Of a stretch of DNA of 64,000 nt, positions 23,670-35,106 are shown piece by piece (positions within the stretch are counted from its first letter, which is position 1; each line of letters begins with the position of its first letter). The DNA lies in contig OW386286.2 in the NCBI GenBank assembly GCA_936432065.2, positions 4,395,208 through 4,459,207 on the forward strand, given 5' to 3'. A program made the position numbers and the translations under genes. The notes beneath the pieces were generated by a model. That model was not told the DNA's origin and made no database searches. It saw only the letters and a list, made by a program, of their open reading frames with translations. Origin of the DNA: Rutpela maculata (taxonomy: Eukaryota > Arthropoda > Insecta > Coleoptera > Cerambycidae).

Positions 23670-24285
23670 ATACTCTTCGCAGTTTTCTTGTAAATAATGT
23701 TAGTCTTTGGACATCCTAAATTTTGTGATACCAACTTTGTTGTGAAAAAAAACATCCAACCTGTCTGGATTCGAACACACGTTTGGATTGCAAGTCAAAA
23801 CTCTAGCAACTGGACCATCATACATTACTACAAAAATAGAAAGTCTGTAATATATATCTTTCGAGAATCATATTTCAACGCATTAGATATATTATTATAA
23901 ACTATATATTAGTAAAATGTATAAACAAAAAAATACATATTATAGAGATAACATTTCGCAAGTACAAGCGACAAAAATTAAGAAAATATATATTTTTAAA
24001 TTAAATGATTAATAACTATCTTATTTACTGATTGATTTTCTTCAAAAACAATAGGGTTCTTCCTCTAGCTAACACTAACTTACTTTCCAAATTTCAATAC
24101 AATCGGACTTCTCTTTCTTAAGTTATTGTGCTTGCAAAAAACGTGACGGACGGACAAACAGACGGACATTTTGAAAGTTGTTCAGAATTCGTTCACTAAC
24201 ACAATTTTTTCTCTACGGGCGATATTTCCGGTTTTAGAAATGTGCCGATCAAATGCAATATACGCTTCGTTATTGCGAAGAGTAT
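23670..24285 (-). mobile_element. Short TIR element containing a tRNA-like promoter
   Basis: The ends ATACTCTTCGCA (23670-23681) and TGCGAAGAGTAT (24274-24285) are perfect inverted repeats. On the minus strand the interior has an A-box-like TGGTCCAGTTGCTAGAG (about 23817-23801) and a B box GTTCGAATCC (about 23775-23766) about 30 bp apart, as in tRNA-derived SINEs. A GACGGACAAACAGACGGAC microsatellite lies at about 24148-24166. It starts just 20 bp after the transposon ending at 23649. Whether this is a SINE between chance repeats or one composite element is unresolved. Confidence 0.5.
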
Positions 24286-25277
24286 AATATACTTATTTGA
24301 TATGTATTTTGGCGAGCAGGATCCAAATATGCAAAAATATACAAGTTGTTCCATTTAAAAATTTGATTTTCATGTTAGTTGCATCGAAACCGGAAGTCGG
24401 TCATTTTCGATCTTAACATCATATAATTTGAAATTTCATCCCATTCACTACATCGAAAAAATCTATTCTCTCATTCAAGAGTTACAAGAGTGTCTCTATC
24501 GGCTGAGCCACCCGGTATACACTCCGAAAACAGCTTTTCAAAATAAATAAAGTGACACTCAACGAAAAATTGCCGCTAGCTTCCGGCCTATAATAAGCTA
24601 GTTAATATTTATTGAACGTTCTTCTCGGTTTAACATACCCTGATTTCATAGTGAGAATTCTATTACTATTGATGAAAATTAAAAATACATTTCCAATGCA
24701 GTATTTCTGCATTAAATTCAATAGGGAACGATTATATTTAATAAATAACACTGTTTGAAATGTTTTCTATGAAATTTATTAATAGCAACAGTACGAGATT
24801 AAACATTAATCAAATGTGTTCGTTCAATTTTGAGCGCTTGTTTCTTGAACAATTTCCAATAATTCAATTCTCTCACAGTTTATCCGTTAACATTCTCCGA
24901 ATCGCAAGAGTGACAGCCAGTGACAGATTTGCCATTAATTATTTAGACAGGCTGAAGCTCTTTGAGTTATTCTGTCTTATCTCTAGATTATTTAACTTTG
25001 TAACTTACATGAACAGAACAAAAATCATGGCACATTTTTCCTTTTTTTCTTACTGAGATTATTTACCACAGTATTTTACTGGAAAATAACCTCTATGCCT
25101 GTAACTTTATGATAAAGGAACAGTTAAAAGTTGTTTTTGACAAATGATGAATAATCTATTTTGCTGATAAATTTGGTAAGGCCTTGAAAGTGTATGCGCC
25201 AAGCACCATTAAATACTCGAATAATTCTAAATGTTCGATTTCAATGCTAGTTTTGTAGTATCAATGCCATGCCGATG
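24286..25277. other. No recognised gene
   Basis: The frame at 24760-25056 (98 residues) has no motif I recognise and its composition follows AT-rich DNA. GGCTGAGCCACCCGG at about 24500 resembles an inverted tRNA A box but has no B box. Confidence 0.4.
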
Positions 25278-25784
25278 CACGGTGGGGGACTTTGCTATAC
25301 TTTTTTTTAAAAATTCTGTAAGTCGCTCAATTTTGAAAGGGATTTTGATGCGGTTGGGCTTAAAATGCTTGAAAAGTTTCACTCTTTGACGTGCAAGTGC
25401 CACTTTCTCATAAACTATCACGTCAAAGCCCTAGAAAATGTAATATTGACCCCTAAAATAGGGAAAAGGGAAACTTTCTGGAAAGAATTATCTGACATTT
25501 TAAAAGGCCAGTGCCATTTTTCTTACATGCAGTAAGATTTTTTAAAAAATTGAGATTTTATTTAAAATTTCTATCTTTCTAAATTTCTTATCTTTTAGGG
25601 GTTGATATTATATTTTTTAGGGGTTGCACGTAAAAACGGACTTCAGAAATGAAAAAAGGAGACCAAAACACCTTGTAAGGGCCATTTTGAGTTTCCAATA
25701 TTCATTTTTTCCATTACATACCTAAATATACCCCCCAAAAACGGTGTGTATAATTAATTTGCGTATATGTACACCAGTGTGTCC

Positions 25785-26560
25785 CAGGATAGATGTAACA
25801 AGACGTGTAATGGACCAAATATTTTGGAATTTTAGAATGGTATTTGGAAATTGAGTCTTGCTTGTTGTAAAACTAAAGTATACCAAAAATGACTTGATTT
25901 GGTGTTCTACAGGGTGTTTTATAAGCAAAGTTGTAAAAATCACCACTAATAAAGTACCTTTATTTTTCAAAATATGAAAAAATTCCACTAAGAAAAGTTA
26001 TTTCGAATACAATTTTATACCTTTATACCAAATTTCAGGAATATAAAATTATTTTTTTGAAACTTCCCATTTTTTGCGAATTAAGAGTTGAATTCATATT
26101 TAAAGTTGTGTAGGAGCAAATGTTAATCATCCACTGCTTTTCTCATAGCCTACTTTTAGCTTCTACATAACTTTAAATATTAATTCACAAAAAATAATTT
26201 GTATGCAGTTTTAATTGAATGGTTCAAAATAAAATACAAGTTTATTGAAAAAATGGGAAGTTTCAAAAAAATAATTTTATATTACTGAAATTTGGTATAA
26301 AGGTATAAAATTGCATTCTAAATAACTTTTCTTAGTGGATTTTTTTCATATTTTGAAAAATAAAGGTACTTTATTAGTGGTGATTTTTACAACTTTGCTT
26401 ATAAAACACCCTGTAGAACACCAAATCAAGTCATTTTTGGTATACTTTAGTTTTACAACAAGCAGGACTCAATCCCAAAATACCATTCCAAAATTCCAAA
26501 ATTTTTGGTCCATAACACCTCTTGTTACATCTATCCTGGGACAGACTGTATATGATTATT
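25785..26560. mobile_element. Inverted-repeat element nested in Transib-like element 2
   Basis: The arms (25785 to about 26100; about 26165-26560) mirror each other from TGTCCCAGGATAGATGTAACA inward. The right arm has about 55 extra bases (near 26200-26250). The two arms give the same peptide (HILKNKGTLLVVIF) in opposite directions, a mirror effect and not two genes. The right end reads CAGTCTGTCCC next to TA, compatible with TA-targeting Tc1/mariner-type MITEs. Confidence 0.65.
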
Positions 26561-26600
26561 TTACGTCCAGCAAACGCCCAGTGACCTTTTAAAATGAAGG

Positions 26601-26815
26601 GGGACGGTAGCTCAGTGGTTTAGCGCGTCTAGCTTGCATACTGGCGTACCTAGCGAAGCAGGTTCAATCTCTGCTCATCGCGAAATAATTTTAATTATAA
26701 AATTATCCCCAAGAAGTGGTTCGGACTCCACTATAAGCTGTAGGGCCTCGTTTCTCTTTACCTAACACAAATTCATTCTGGATTTTCAAGGAGTTACTTC
26801 GGTGACTTGAGAAGC
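26601..26815 (+). mobile_element. tRNA-derived SINE, second family
   Basis: An A box lies at about 26608-26625 (TAGCTCAGTGGTTTAGCG) and a B box at about 26661-26671 (GGTTCAATCTC). A non-tRNA body and A-rich tract near 26821-26870 follow. The 5' ends of this and the SINE at 2820 share ACGGTAGCTCA, suggesting related tRNA ancestors. Confidence 0.65.
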
Positions 26816-27419
26816 GGTTAAGAAAACATTTTAAGAAAACATTTTTTTTTTTAAGAAAACATTTTGATTTTTTGTTTAATTTTCCCTATTTTCCCCACAT
26901 TTTCTAGGGGTTGTTCGTGATAGTTTATGAGAAAGTGGCACTTGCACTCAAAGAATGAAACTTTTCAAGCATTTTAAGCCCAACCGCATCAAAATCCGTT
27001 CAAAATTGAGCGACAGAATTTTGAAAAAAAGTATAGCAAAATCCCCCACTGTGCGACGCTTGCAATATAATAATAATAATAAAAATAGTAATAGTCGTAA
27101 TTTCTCCATTGCAAAAAAAAAGAGTTCGTATATGGAATCAAAATTATTTCATAATTTTTAAAGTTGTGTTAATTTATTTTTTTTATATTAGTTATTTAGT
27201 CGATATTTTTGTGTCGGTTTTTTTTTAAAATTTGTAATTTAATTTAATTTTATACTTTTTGTATTAAACATATACATACAACATAGCGTATTATTATATC
27301 ACGAGTCCCATACAGAGCTTTTTAACCTTTAAGCCGACGCAGTCCAATTTTGTATTCTACTAATCGCACACGGTCTACAAGACAGGTTCTATTATAAATA
27401 TATTTCTGTTACATTTAAT

Positions 27420-28910
27420 TTTAATAAAAAATGCATCAAAATCGGATCTCCCGTTGAAGAGATATAAAGCCACAGACAGACAGACAGACAAACAGACATA
27501 CAAACGTAAGAGTCAAACTTATATAAACTCTCTTTTTGGGTCGGGGGTTAAAAAATTGAACATTTTTAAAAACTCCCGATCAATGTATCTAATCGTACCA
27601 GTTTTATGTGACCGAATCAAATTGAGGCCGAAATCACATTCGGCTACCATAATTGTCTGCACATTTCAATTTTACTTTAATCGGACAATTTCTAGAGAAG
27701 TTCAAAATGGCGAATTCAAGATGGCGACCAAACATCAAAATCTAATATGGCCTAAAACCTTCTCGACAAAATACTCTTTCGAATAAAATAAAATGCATCA
27801 AAATCGGATCACCCGTTGAATAGATATGAAGCCACATACAGACAGACAGACAAATATACGCGTCAAATTTATAACACCCCCGTTTTTGGATCGGGGGTTA
27901 AAAATTAGCTAACTTCAAACTTTTGGTTATTTTTTGGTGGTGCGTTAATTTCTTGGAGAAGTGTATATTCATTGCGTCGTTCCTATCCGATATAAAGCTT
28001 ATAGTTTAAACCGAATCCTTCACCATTTCTTAGAATGCAACGTATGAGTGAATACACTATACGATCAAATTATACTTAGTGTTAAAACTAAAAAAATGTG
28101 TCCGCCATCTTGGGGCGTCCGCCATATTGAATTAAGTGTGACGTCATTTTATTTTCGTATTCTTCTTAGTAAACCTTTTCATTTGATGCCCATATCAAGG
28201 GGGTGCATAACAAATAACTGGTCCGCCATATTGGATTTGGAATGACGTCACTTAGCTAATCATGCCTTGTCATCCAAACTAAACGTGTTTGCAAAATTTC
28301 ATCTCAATCCGTTGGGGATAACTGTTTTAAAATTCAGTTGCGTCATATTGAAGTTAGTTTGACGTCATTTTATTTTCGTATTCTTCTCAGCAAACCCTTT
28401 CAATTGATACCTATATCATGGGGGTGCATAAAAAATAACTGGTCCGCCATCTTTGGGAGCCCGCCATATTGAATTTGGAATGACGTCACTTAGCTAACCG
28501 TGGATTGTCATTCAAACTAAACGTGTATGCAAAATTTCAGCTCAATCGGTTGGGGATAACTATTTTAAAATTCAGTTGCAAGATTTGACCCACAAGAACA
28601 AGGCAAGTTAAATAAAAGCCTGTAATCAAGATGACGACCAAACATCAAAATCTAATATGGCAAAAACCTTCTCGACAAAATACTCTTTCAAATAAAAAAA
28701 GTGCATCAAAATCGGATCATCCGTTGAAGAGATATGAAACCACAGACAGACAGACATACAAACATACGCGGGTAAACATTTCCGGGTAAACCGGAAATGG
28801 TCTCATACCGTTTTTTATGTCCAAAAATTCATTTTTACGAGTAGTTTATGCACCCCTGTTTTCAAATTGATAAGTTTAAAAATAAAGGAAATATAGGGGG
28901 GGAGCCACTA
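27420..28910 (+). repeat. Composite repeat region with GACAGACAGACAAAC motifs
   Basis: A block containing GACCAAACATCAAAATCTAA, TTCTCGACAAAATACTCTTT and GCATCAAAATCGGAT followed by ACAGACAGACAGAC occurs at 27714-27856 and 28625-28770; a partial copy is at 27430-27500. The blocks surround the tandem pair at 28098-28575. Such 'ATCAAAATCGGnTCnnCCGTT...CAGACAGACAG' modules are common in arthropod interspersed repeats. The frame at 27454-27786 is repeat translation, not a gene. Confidence 0.7.
28098..28575 (+). repeat. Two tandem copies of a ~230-240-bp unit
   Basis: TGACGTCATTTTATTTTCG recurs at about 28139 and 28360, and GGAATGACGTCACTTAGCTAA at about 28239 and 28478. Each unit includes TCCGCCATATTG/CCGCCATCTT and ends TTAAAATTCAGTTG. 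Confidence 0.8.
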
Positions 28911-30062
28911 GTCTGTGGCACCCGGTATAATACAATACTACAATTTACAAGTTACGTTAACAATTAGCAATAAGCTAGAGGAGAAATTTAAAGACAAAAT
29001 TTAAAAGCATGAGCAGTCTTATTTGCGGGAATCATTTCACGAAACAAAACGTCAAAATATTACAGCGATATTTGTCGGCGCGTCGAAAAAAAAAAATAGA
29101 GCGATACATTTTTCGTGTTATTACTGTCAAAAGCCGATCCAGGTTAATTTAATTGACTAATAATAATGGCATTTGATTGGTGCATCGTTGTCAAAAAACA
29201 GGCGTTCAGTGGCTATTACGTTAATGAGTGAAATAATTACAAATAATGACATTTGATTGGTGGATAATCTTAAAAAAAAAATGGGCTCTCATTGGTACTA
29301 TGGTAACGAATGAAATAATCATAATAATGTATTCCTAATAGAATCCATAAACATTAGAATACGCCGTATATTTCTCTGATTAAAATCATAATCCTTAGTA
29401 GAGGCCAACTATCCCTGATTTAAATTTTAATTAATGAGAAAGCCTCTGTATTTAAAACGCCTTAAATAATTTATTTCTTGCGGCACAACCGGAGAGTGGC
29501 ACTGAACTAAAAGTAAATAAATTCGCGTCTTCGAGACAAATTAATACGCCATTAAGCAATTAAATAGGCAAACAAAACCTAATTGTATTCAACAGTGAAC
29601 GCTAACAGATCAATTCAACATAAGCTTGCTGATAAAATGTCTTCTCGCTCTAAACGAATTTAGGTCCCGAGAGGAGAACTTTTTAAATATTGATGAGCAT
29701 CTCTCAAGGAAGCAAACAGAACACAATACAGTCATTTCCCTCTTAAAATGTTTAGACTGGGTGGCACTCAGTATCCAGTACAAGTTACATGTCCCGGAAA
29801 CAAAATGTAGTTCCTTATAAATTAATGCTATTGTGCATAATACTGCAATAAATGAAATTGTGTGGAACGAACAAGCGTCCTCCCCTCGCGTTTATTATTC
29901 CTCAGCTTAAGAGTAAGTCCACTGACTTATTTATTATTGTAACTTAAAAGCTAAACGTTTTAAATGCAACGCGGTTCCAGTACTAGAGAATTCATTAAAG
30001 TGCATTTTGTTATATGTGCAAGAGTTAAATTAGATCATAAACGTGGATGACAATGAGTATTA
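28911..30062. other. No gene; includes a short tandem pair
   Basis: An approximately 85-bp unit starting AATAATGRCATTTGATTGGTG occurs twice at about 29161-29330. The rest (29331-30062) is AT-rich. The 64-residue frame at 29626-29820 has no recognised motif. Confidence 0.45.
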
Positions 30063-30325
30063 ATTACTTTCACATACATGTATTGGAAGTTGAATTGAAT
30101 TTTTTTTTTGTTCAAATAGGCTTAGAATGTCATGAAACGTCAAGGTTTTAAGTTTGTGCAAAAAAAATTCCGCCTGTCTTTTGATCTGTCGGTCTGTAAT
30201 TTTTTGTACGCACGATTACTCTGGAACAGATTACGACATTGACTTAAAATTTGGTACACATGTATTATAACGAGATCCGGAACTAGATTATAATTTGATT
30301 TTCTTCCGTTGAAGGGTTGGGGGTA
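30063..30325 (-). mobile_element. ACTTCCAC-family element, truncated copy 6
   Basis: It begins with a mutated hairpin end (TTACTTTCACATACATG) and keeps the microsatellite and GGAAC...TTGACTT blocks, then stops at GGGTTGGGGGTAATAATAATA. The 5' half of the family sequence is missing, replaced by an (AAT)n tract that joins directly to the Dong/R4 remnant. Confidence 0.75.
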
Positions 30326-30329
30326 ATAA

Positions 30330-30720
30330 TAATAATAATACAGAAAGTATAGATACCGCTTGACAAACTGTTGAACTCCTATCTCAATGCCAGAAACCTG
30401 ACAACAGCAATCAACACCTGGGCTGTACTAGTGCTGACATATTCGTTCGGCATTCTTAAATACAGTAATATAGACCTAGATGACCTAGACGTCAACCAAA
30501 TTCCGCAATCAGCAACCTCGCGCAGCCGTAGAAAGAGTGTATCTCAGGTGGGTCAGGATATGGTCAATATCTTAGAACTATGCAAAAAGCAGGGTGAAAA
30601 AATGAGACGGTACTTTTACGATTCCAAAAAATTATTCCATCAGACAATCGTCGAGATGGACCACAGATAGAACCAAGAAGATTAGAAGCTACATGGCGAG
30701 AAATAGTCCAATAATTATAA
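30330..30720 (+). pseudogene. Dong/R4-type non-LTR retrotransposon, RT thumb/linker fragment
   Basis: A frame (30371-30670) carries LLNSYLNARNL, then INTWAVLVLTYSFGILKYS and a DLDDLD segment. This is the region after the reverse transcriptase core in R2/R4/Dong-like elements, usually 'LNgkNlikAINtfAvpvLTYSFGiikWs'. After a stop at 30668 the DNA still encodes RRLEATWREIVQ. The next part of the same element resumes at 32224, beyond a foldback. Upstream RT motifs are absent, so the element is 5'-truncated or deleted. Confidence 0.65.
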
Positions 30721-30726
30721 AAATTT

Positions 30727-32223
30727 CCATCACAAAAAACGTTATCTGAGATTTTCCTTCAGTAACTGTTAGTGGAGGGATTATACATCTCAAAACCACA
30801 AAAATTCGTTCTGGGGGTGCGGCAACCCCCCGAAAAACCACCCCTTCGGTGAACAAAGCATTATTTTACTGATAACTCGTTAACCGTTGAAGATATAAAA
30901 AAATTTCTCATAAAAAAGAAAGCTTGACTAATGTCCTAAAAAAAAGTCCTATTGAAATTTTATTGTATATCCCATGGTTTTCGAGAAAATCGATATTGAA
31001 GAAAATTCCAAAATTTGTATTTTTAATGCGCGGGAATTTTCGTTTATTTGAAATTTTTTGCGCGCGGCCTATAGAAAAAATTAAATTGCTTGAAAACCAT
31101 ACAAGCTAGGAATAAAAATCAAAATGGGTTCTAAAGGGGATATAAAATACTCTCTTGTATTGCTATTTTTGATGGCTGTTGATATTTATTAGTATATAAA
31201 AATAACAATAATTTTTTGCGCCTCTAACTATTCACAAGCCCCTTAAAAAATAACTGACTTTAATATTAGTTATAAATGCATTATCTTTTAGTTCAAGGTA
31301 GTACTTCAATGCAGAAAAAGTTAGGAATAAAAATATTCACATTTAGGAATTTACCAGAATGTTGAAGTTAGCCAAATTTTGGCTAATTTTTTATTGCTTC
31401 CTAAAAATTAAAAAAAGACCCAAACATTGAAAATTTAGTTCAAAAAATTATTCAATAAAATGGAGGAAATTGAAAAGAGAGGAAAAACGGCGGGGTTACC
31501 TACAAGAAAATGCTTAAATTGGTAAAATCAAAATAAAAAAATAAAAAATTGGCCAAAATTTGGCTAACTTCAAACATGGTAAATTTGTAAATGTGAATAT
31601 TTTTATTCCTAACTTTTTCTGCATTGAAGTACTACTTTGAACTAAAAGATAATGCATTTATAACTTATATTAAAGTCAGTTATTTTTTATGGGCCTGTGA
31701 ATCGTTAGAGACGCAAAAAATTAAGAGATAACTATATTATATTGTTATTTTTATATACTAATAAATATCAATAGCCATCAAAAATGGCAACACGAGAGAG
31801 TATTTTATATCCCCTTTGAAACCCATTCTGATTTTTCTTCCTAGCTTGTATGATTTTCGAGCAATTCAATTTTTTCTATATGCCGCGCGCAATAAATTTC
31901 AAATAAACGAAAATTCGCGCGCATTAAAAATACAAATTTTGTAATTTTCTTCAATATCGGTTTTCTGGAAAACCGTGGCATATACAACAAAATTACAGTA
32001 AGACTTTTTTTTAGGAAATTAGTCAAGCTTTCTTTTTTATGATGAGCGATTTTTTATATCTTCAACGGTTAACGAGTTATCAGTAAAATAAGGCTTTTTT
32101 CACCGAAGGGGTGGTTTTCTGGGGGAGTTGCCCCCCCCCCCCCAGAACGGATGTTTGTGGTTTTATGATGTATAACTACCACTAATAGTTACCGAAGGAA
32201 AATCACAGATAACATTTTTTGCG
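30727..32223. mobile_element. Foldback element (arms ~0.67 kb) inside the Dong/R4 remnant
   Basis: The left arm (30727 to about 31400) and right arm (about 31535-32223) are inverse complements throughout, with a loop of about 140 bp. Terminal motifs are AAAAAACGTTATCTG and its inverse. The arms encode the same peptide in opposite orientation (near 30924-31109 and 31841-32026). It contains a C14 tract in the right arm near 32130. It splits Dong/R4 coding sequence and so inserted after that retrotransposon. No target duplication is clear. Confidence 0.75.
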
Positions 32224-33010
32224 AGCTTCTGGTGTATTTTTACTTTGCCGACTGGAGTAAAAACAAAGCAAGTACCCAACATTGTTAGATGGAGACAATA
32301 TAGATGAACAAGGCTCTCTGAAATGGTTGAAAACAGGAGGGTTGTTCCCAGAAACTGAAGGATTTATCATGGCAATCCAAGACGGTGTAATAGCTATCAA
32401 TAACTATGAGAAACACATAAAAAGAACTGATGTTGTGGACGTATGTCGTAAGTGTAAAAGGCCAGGCTAAACTATAGACCACTTAGCGGGAGGTTGCCCA
32501 GCATTAGAAAATTTAGCCTACCTAAGTAGACACAACCAGATCGTCAAAATTGTCCACTCAAAACTAGAACATTTGCACCAATTAAAAGAAAACCCACCAT
32601 CGTACTATAAATATCAGCCAGAACCTGTCTTGGAGAACGAGGAATACCTGCTTTATTGGGATCGCCAATAGTCACTGATAAAACAGTGGATTACAGTCGA
32701 CCCGATAATGTGCTAATTGACAAGAAAAAGCGACTGGGGAAGATAGTAGATATAGCATGTCCTCTTAGCTAATCTTGGAAAAACGGATACTGAAAAGGTC
32801 ACCAAGTACGAAAACCTGGCAATAGAAATCAATCGCGCCTGGTAGTTAGACAATATAGAAATCGTCCCAATAGTAATATCAGCCACAGGAATGATGACTA
32901 GCAATCCGAAATTGAATACAGAAAGGTTGGGACTACCAAGCAAGATCTGCAACAAATGCAAGAGAGCGTCATCCTCCAGACATGTCACATTACGAGGAAG
33001 TTTCTGAACC
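32224..33010 (+). pseudogene. Dong/R4-type C-terminal region with REL endonuclease motifs
   Basis: Read across several stops and at least two frame changes, the segment gives LKTGGLFPETEGFIMAIQDG, then a CCHC-type knuckle (CRKC...H...GC, about 32437-32500). YYKYQPEPVLENEEYLLYWD follows, then RPD (RPDNVLID, about 32698-32721) with KIVDIACP after it. It ends with IVPIVISATGMM and ILQTCHITRKFL (to about 33008). CCHC plus RPD-D is the signature of the restriction-like endonuclease found in R2/R4/Dong/NeSL non-LTR elements, which cut specific targets such as rDNA or repeats. The copy is decayed. The acidic tail and 3' UTR are not recognisable. Confidence 0.75.
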
Positions 33011-33840
33011 ACAATTCGAAGAAAAGGAAAAAATTTCGAAAGCAAATGATTTTTTACTAGTTTATAAGTCAGACTACTGAATGAAAGTCTAAAAAGATTT
33101 GGAAAATGCAATGTGATGCCGTTCCAACTGGATGGTGGTTATACTCAGTGAGTTAATTTTTCATCGGTATTTGTTTCAAAATATGAATAGAAAATAAATT
33201 ATATGCGCAAGAATATGCAATATTATTATTTTCTTACGTTTATTACTCTGTTAATCAAGTAAAATTTAAAATTTCGTCGATATTTCCACAATGGCCAATT
33301 CCAGGATTCGGGATTATAAATTTTTAATTCATATATCCTGGTAGTGAAATATTTGTCCGAGATTGACGGTCCTAGTTGTAATACCTACTTTATGAAAATT
33401 ATTACTGACCTAATAAAAGTGACATCATTACCCACATAGTGTATTATCGTTAAGACGAAATAAAGAGCATTTGTCATCACTGGTGCATTACCAATGTACG
33501 TTGGAATGAAGTAGATAGTTTGGTCCTGAACTACAGAGATGCAATATGTTGCGGTGTATTTTATGAATAATATTTCCTGAAACTAACTGTTCCCGTAGAA
33601 ATAGTCCATATCTTCATTTGGGCGATACGTTTTATTTATTACCGTGCACTACTTTTATTACGAACGAACGTAAAATTTACACTGCAGGAGTCATTTATGC
33701 AATAAGTTGCAAAAAGTAGGTATTCTTTTCAAGAATGCCTCTCACTTTTGTAACGTATTTCACGAAAGGTTTTTGCAATTCTGTAATAAAATTAGAAAAT
33801 TAAATACTAAATTTTGACATTTTGAAATTAATTAATTTAT
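33011..33840. other. No gene seen
   Basis: This AT-rich stretch may include Dong/R4 3' UTR at its start. There are no repeated motifs shared with the rest of the window. Confidence 0.4.
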
Positions 33841-34132
33841 AGCAACGACAAAAAAAAATTGAAAATTTTTATTGTTCAAATAGGCTTAGAATGTCATGAA
33901 AAGTCGAGATTTTAAGTCTGAGCGAAAAAAAATTCTGTCTGTCGGTCTGTAACTTTTTTTTGTGCGCACGATTACTCTGGAACCGTTTAAGATATTGACT
34001 TGAAATTTGGGAGTCGTATGCATTTTAATGTGATCTAGAAGTAGATTATATGGGTTGGGGGTAAATTGGTGCAAATGTGGGTAAATAAATAAATCAATCA
34101 GGTAAGAGTTCATAAAATGGGCATTTAGTAAA
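33841..34132 (-). mobile_element. ACTTCCAC-family element, truncated copy 7
   Basis: It starts at AGCAACGACAAAAAAAA, lacking the terminal hairpin, and ends at GGGCATTTAGTA, lacking the G-rich and 5' blocks. It has a deletion in the TTTTCATCTTGTTCCG block near 34048. Confidence 0.7.
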
Positions 34133-34412
34133 TACTTAACATTTATTTCATTTTCAGTCATATCATAACAAATACCATTTTTAGATACACCGTTCGCAAG
34201 CAAAAGGTTTGAATATTATAATACTAAAGGTTAGGTTGAGTTGAATAGCTTAAGCTAGGGAAATAAAATGTATATTTTTTTCTCTGAATAAAGACCTTTT
34301 ATTATTATTATTGAGTTTTTACAACAACAGATGACTACTTTTATTCTTTTCATGACACCTCGTGCATATTTTCTGAGGATAATAACAAATTTCTTGCATA
34401 TTATACTTCATT

Positions 34413-35106
34413 TTACTTCCACATCCAGTGGAAGTATAGTAACGATAAAAAAATTTTTAAAAATTTTTATTGTTCAAATAGGCTTAGAATGTCATGAAAC
34501 GTCAAAATTTTAAGTTTGAGTGAAAAAAAAATTCTGTCTGTCTGTCGGTCTGTAACTTTTTTTGTGCGCACGTTTACTCTGGAACCGTTTAAGATATTGA
34601 CTTGAAATTTGGTACACGTATGTATCTTAACGTGATCTGGAACCAGATTATATTTTCATCTTGTTCCATCGAAGGGATGGGGGTAAATTGGGGTAAATTT
34701 GGGGAAAATAGGTAAATTAAGCAGGTAAGAGTCCAGAAAATTGGTATTTAGTATATTAAAGAGAAGCTAAGGTCTCAAAAAAATTTTTGGCATTAGCCAC
34801 CCCCATTACCACCCCCACCCCATTATTAAAGGGGATGAAAAAAAAATGTGATTTAGTGTGTGTACAAGAACCAGAAACCTCAAAATATTTTTTTACTTCA
34901 TCCACCCCCACTACACCCCCTATCACCACCCCCACCCCACTACCGATGTGGGGTATCGTTTTATAGGTTTTTGGGGTAGAGGATTTAAAATATTATGTTA
35001 TTAAAGTTCCATAAGCAATTATTTCCACATACAAAATTTTTTCGTTGTGAGTGACTCGTATAGAAAATCTGGATGTGGAAGTAGTGATTCCTTGGGCAGC
35101 GGTTTT
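34413..35106 (-). mobile_element. ACTTCCAC-family element, copy 8
   Basis: Complete, from TTACTTCCACATCCAGTGGAAG to CTTGGGCAGCGGTTTT. The flanks ATTT / CTGT show insertion in a T run. Both the hairpin and the 15-bp subterminal pair are perfect. Confidence 0.9.

Larger units (their letters stand above)
25278..27053. mobile_element. Transib-like element 2, with nested insertions
   Basis: The left end is CACGGTGGGGGACTTTGC and the right end is the inverse complement with CACTGTG (27047-27053). Flanking 5-mers are CGATG (25273-25277) and CGACG (27054-27058), one mismatch apart, again CGNNG. The arms, about 170-190 bp each, share GCGGTTGGGCTTAAAATGC and GATAGTTTATGAGAAAGTGG. The interior is occupied by another inverted-repeat element (25785-26560) and a SINE. 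No Transib transposase is present. It shares only terminal bases with the element at 7973-8632, so these are different subfamilies. Confidence 0.7.

Noticed and set aside
24485..24520. tRNA A-box-like CCGGGTGGCTCAGCCGATAG (minus)
   Set aside because: No B box follows at the needed distance and no cloverleaf can be drawn.
25722..26592. Two similar proteins (FFHILKNKGTLLVV) on opposite strands
   Set aside because: They are the two arms of one inverted repeat read outward, not paralogous genes.
30924..32026. Matching 61-residue frames on opposite strands
   Set aside because: Same mirror effect from the foldback at 30727-32223.
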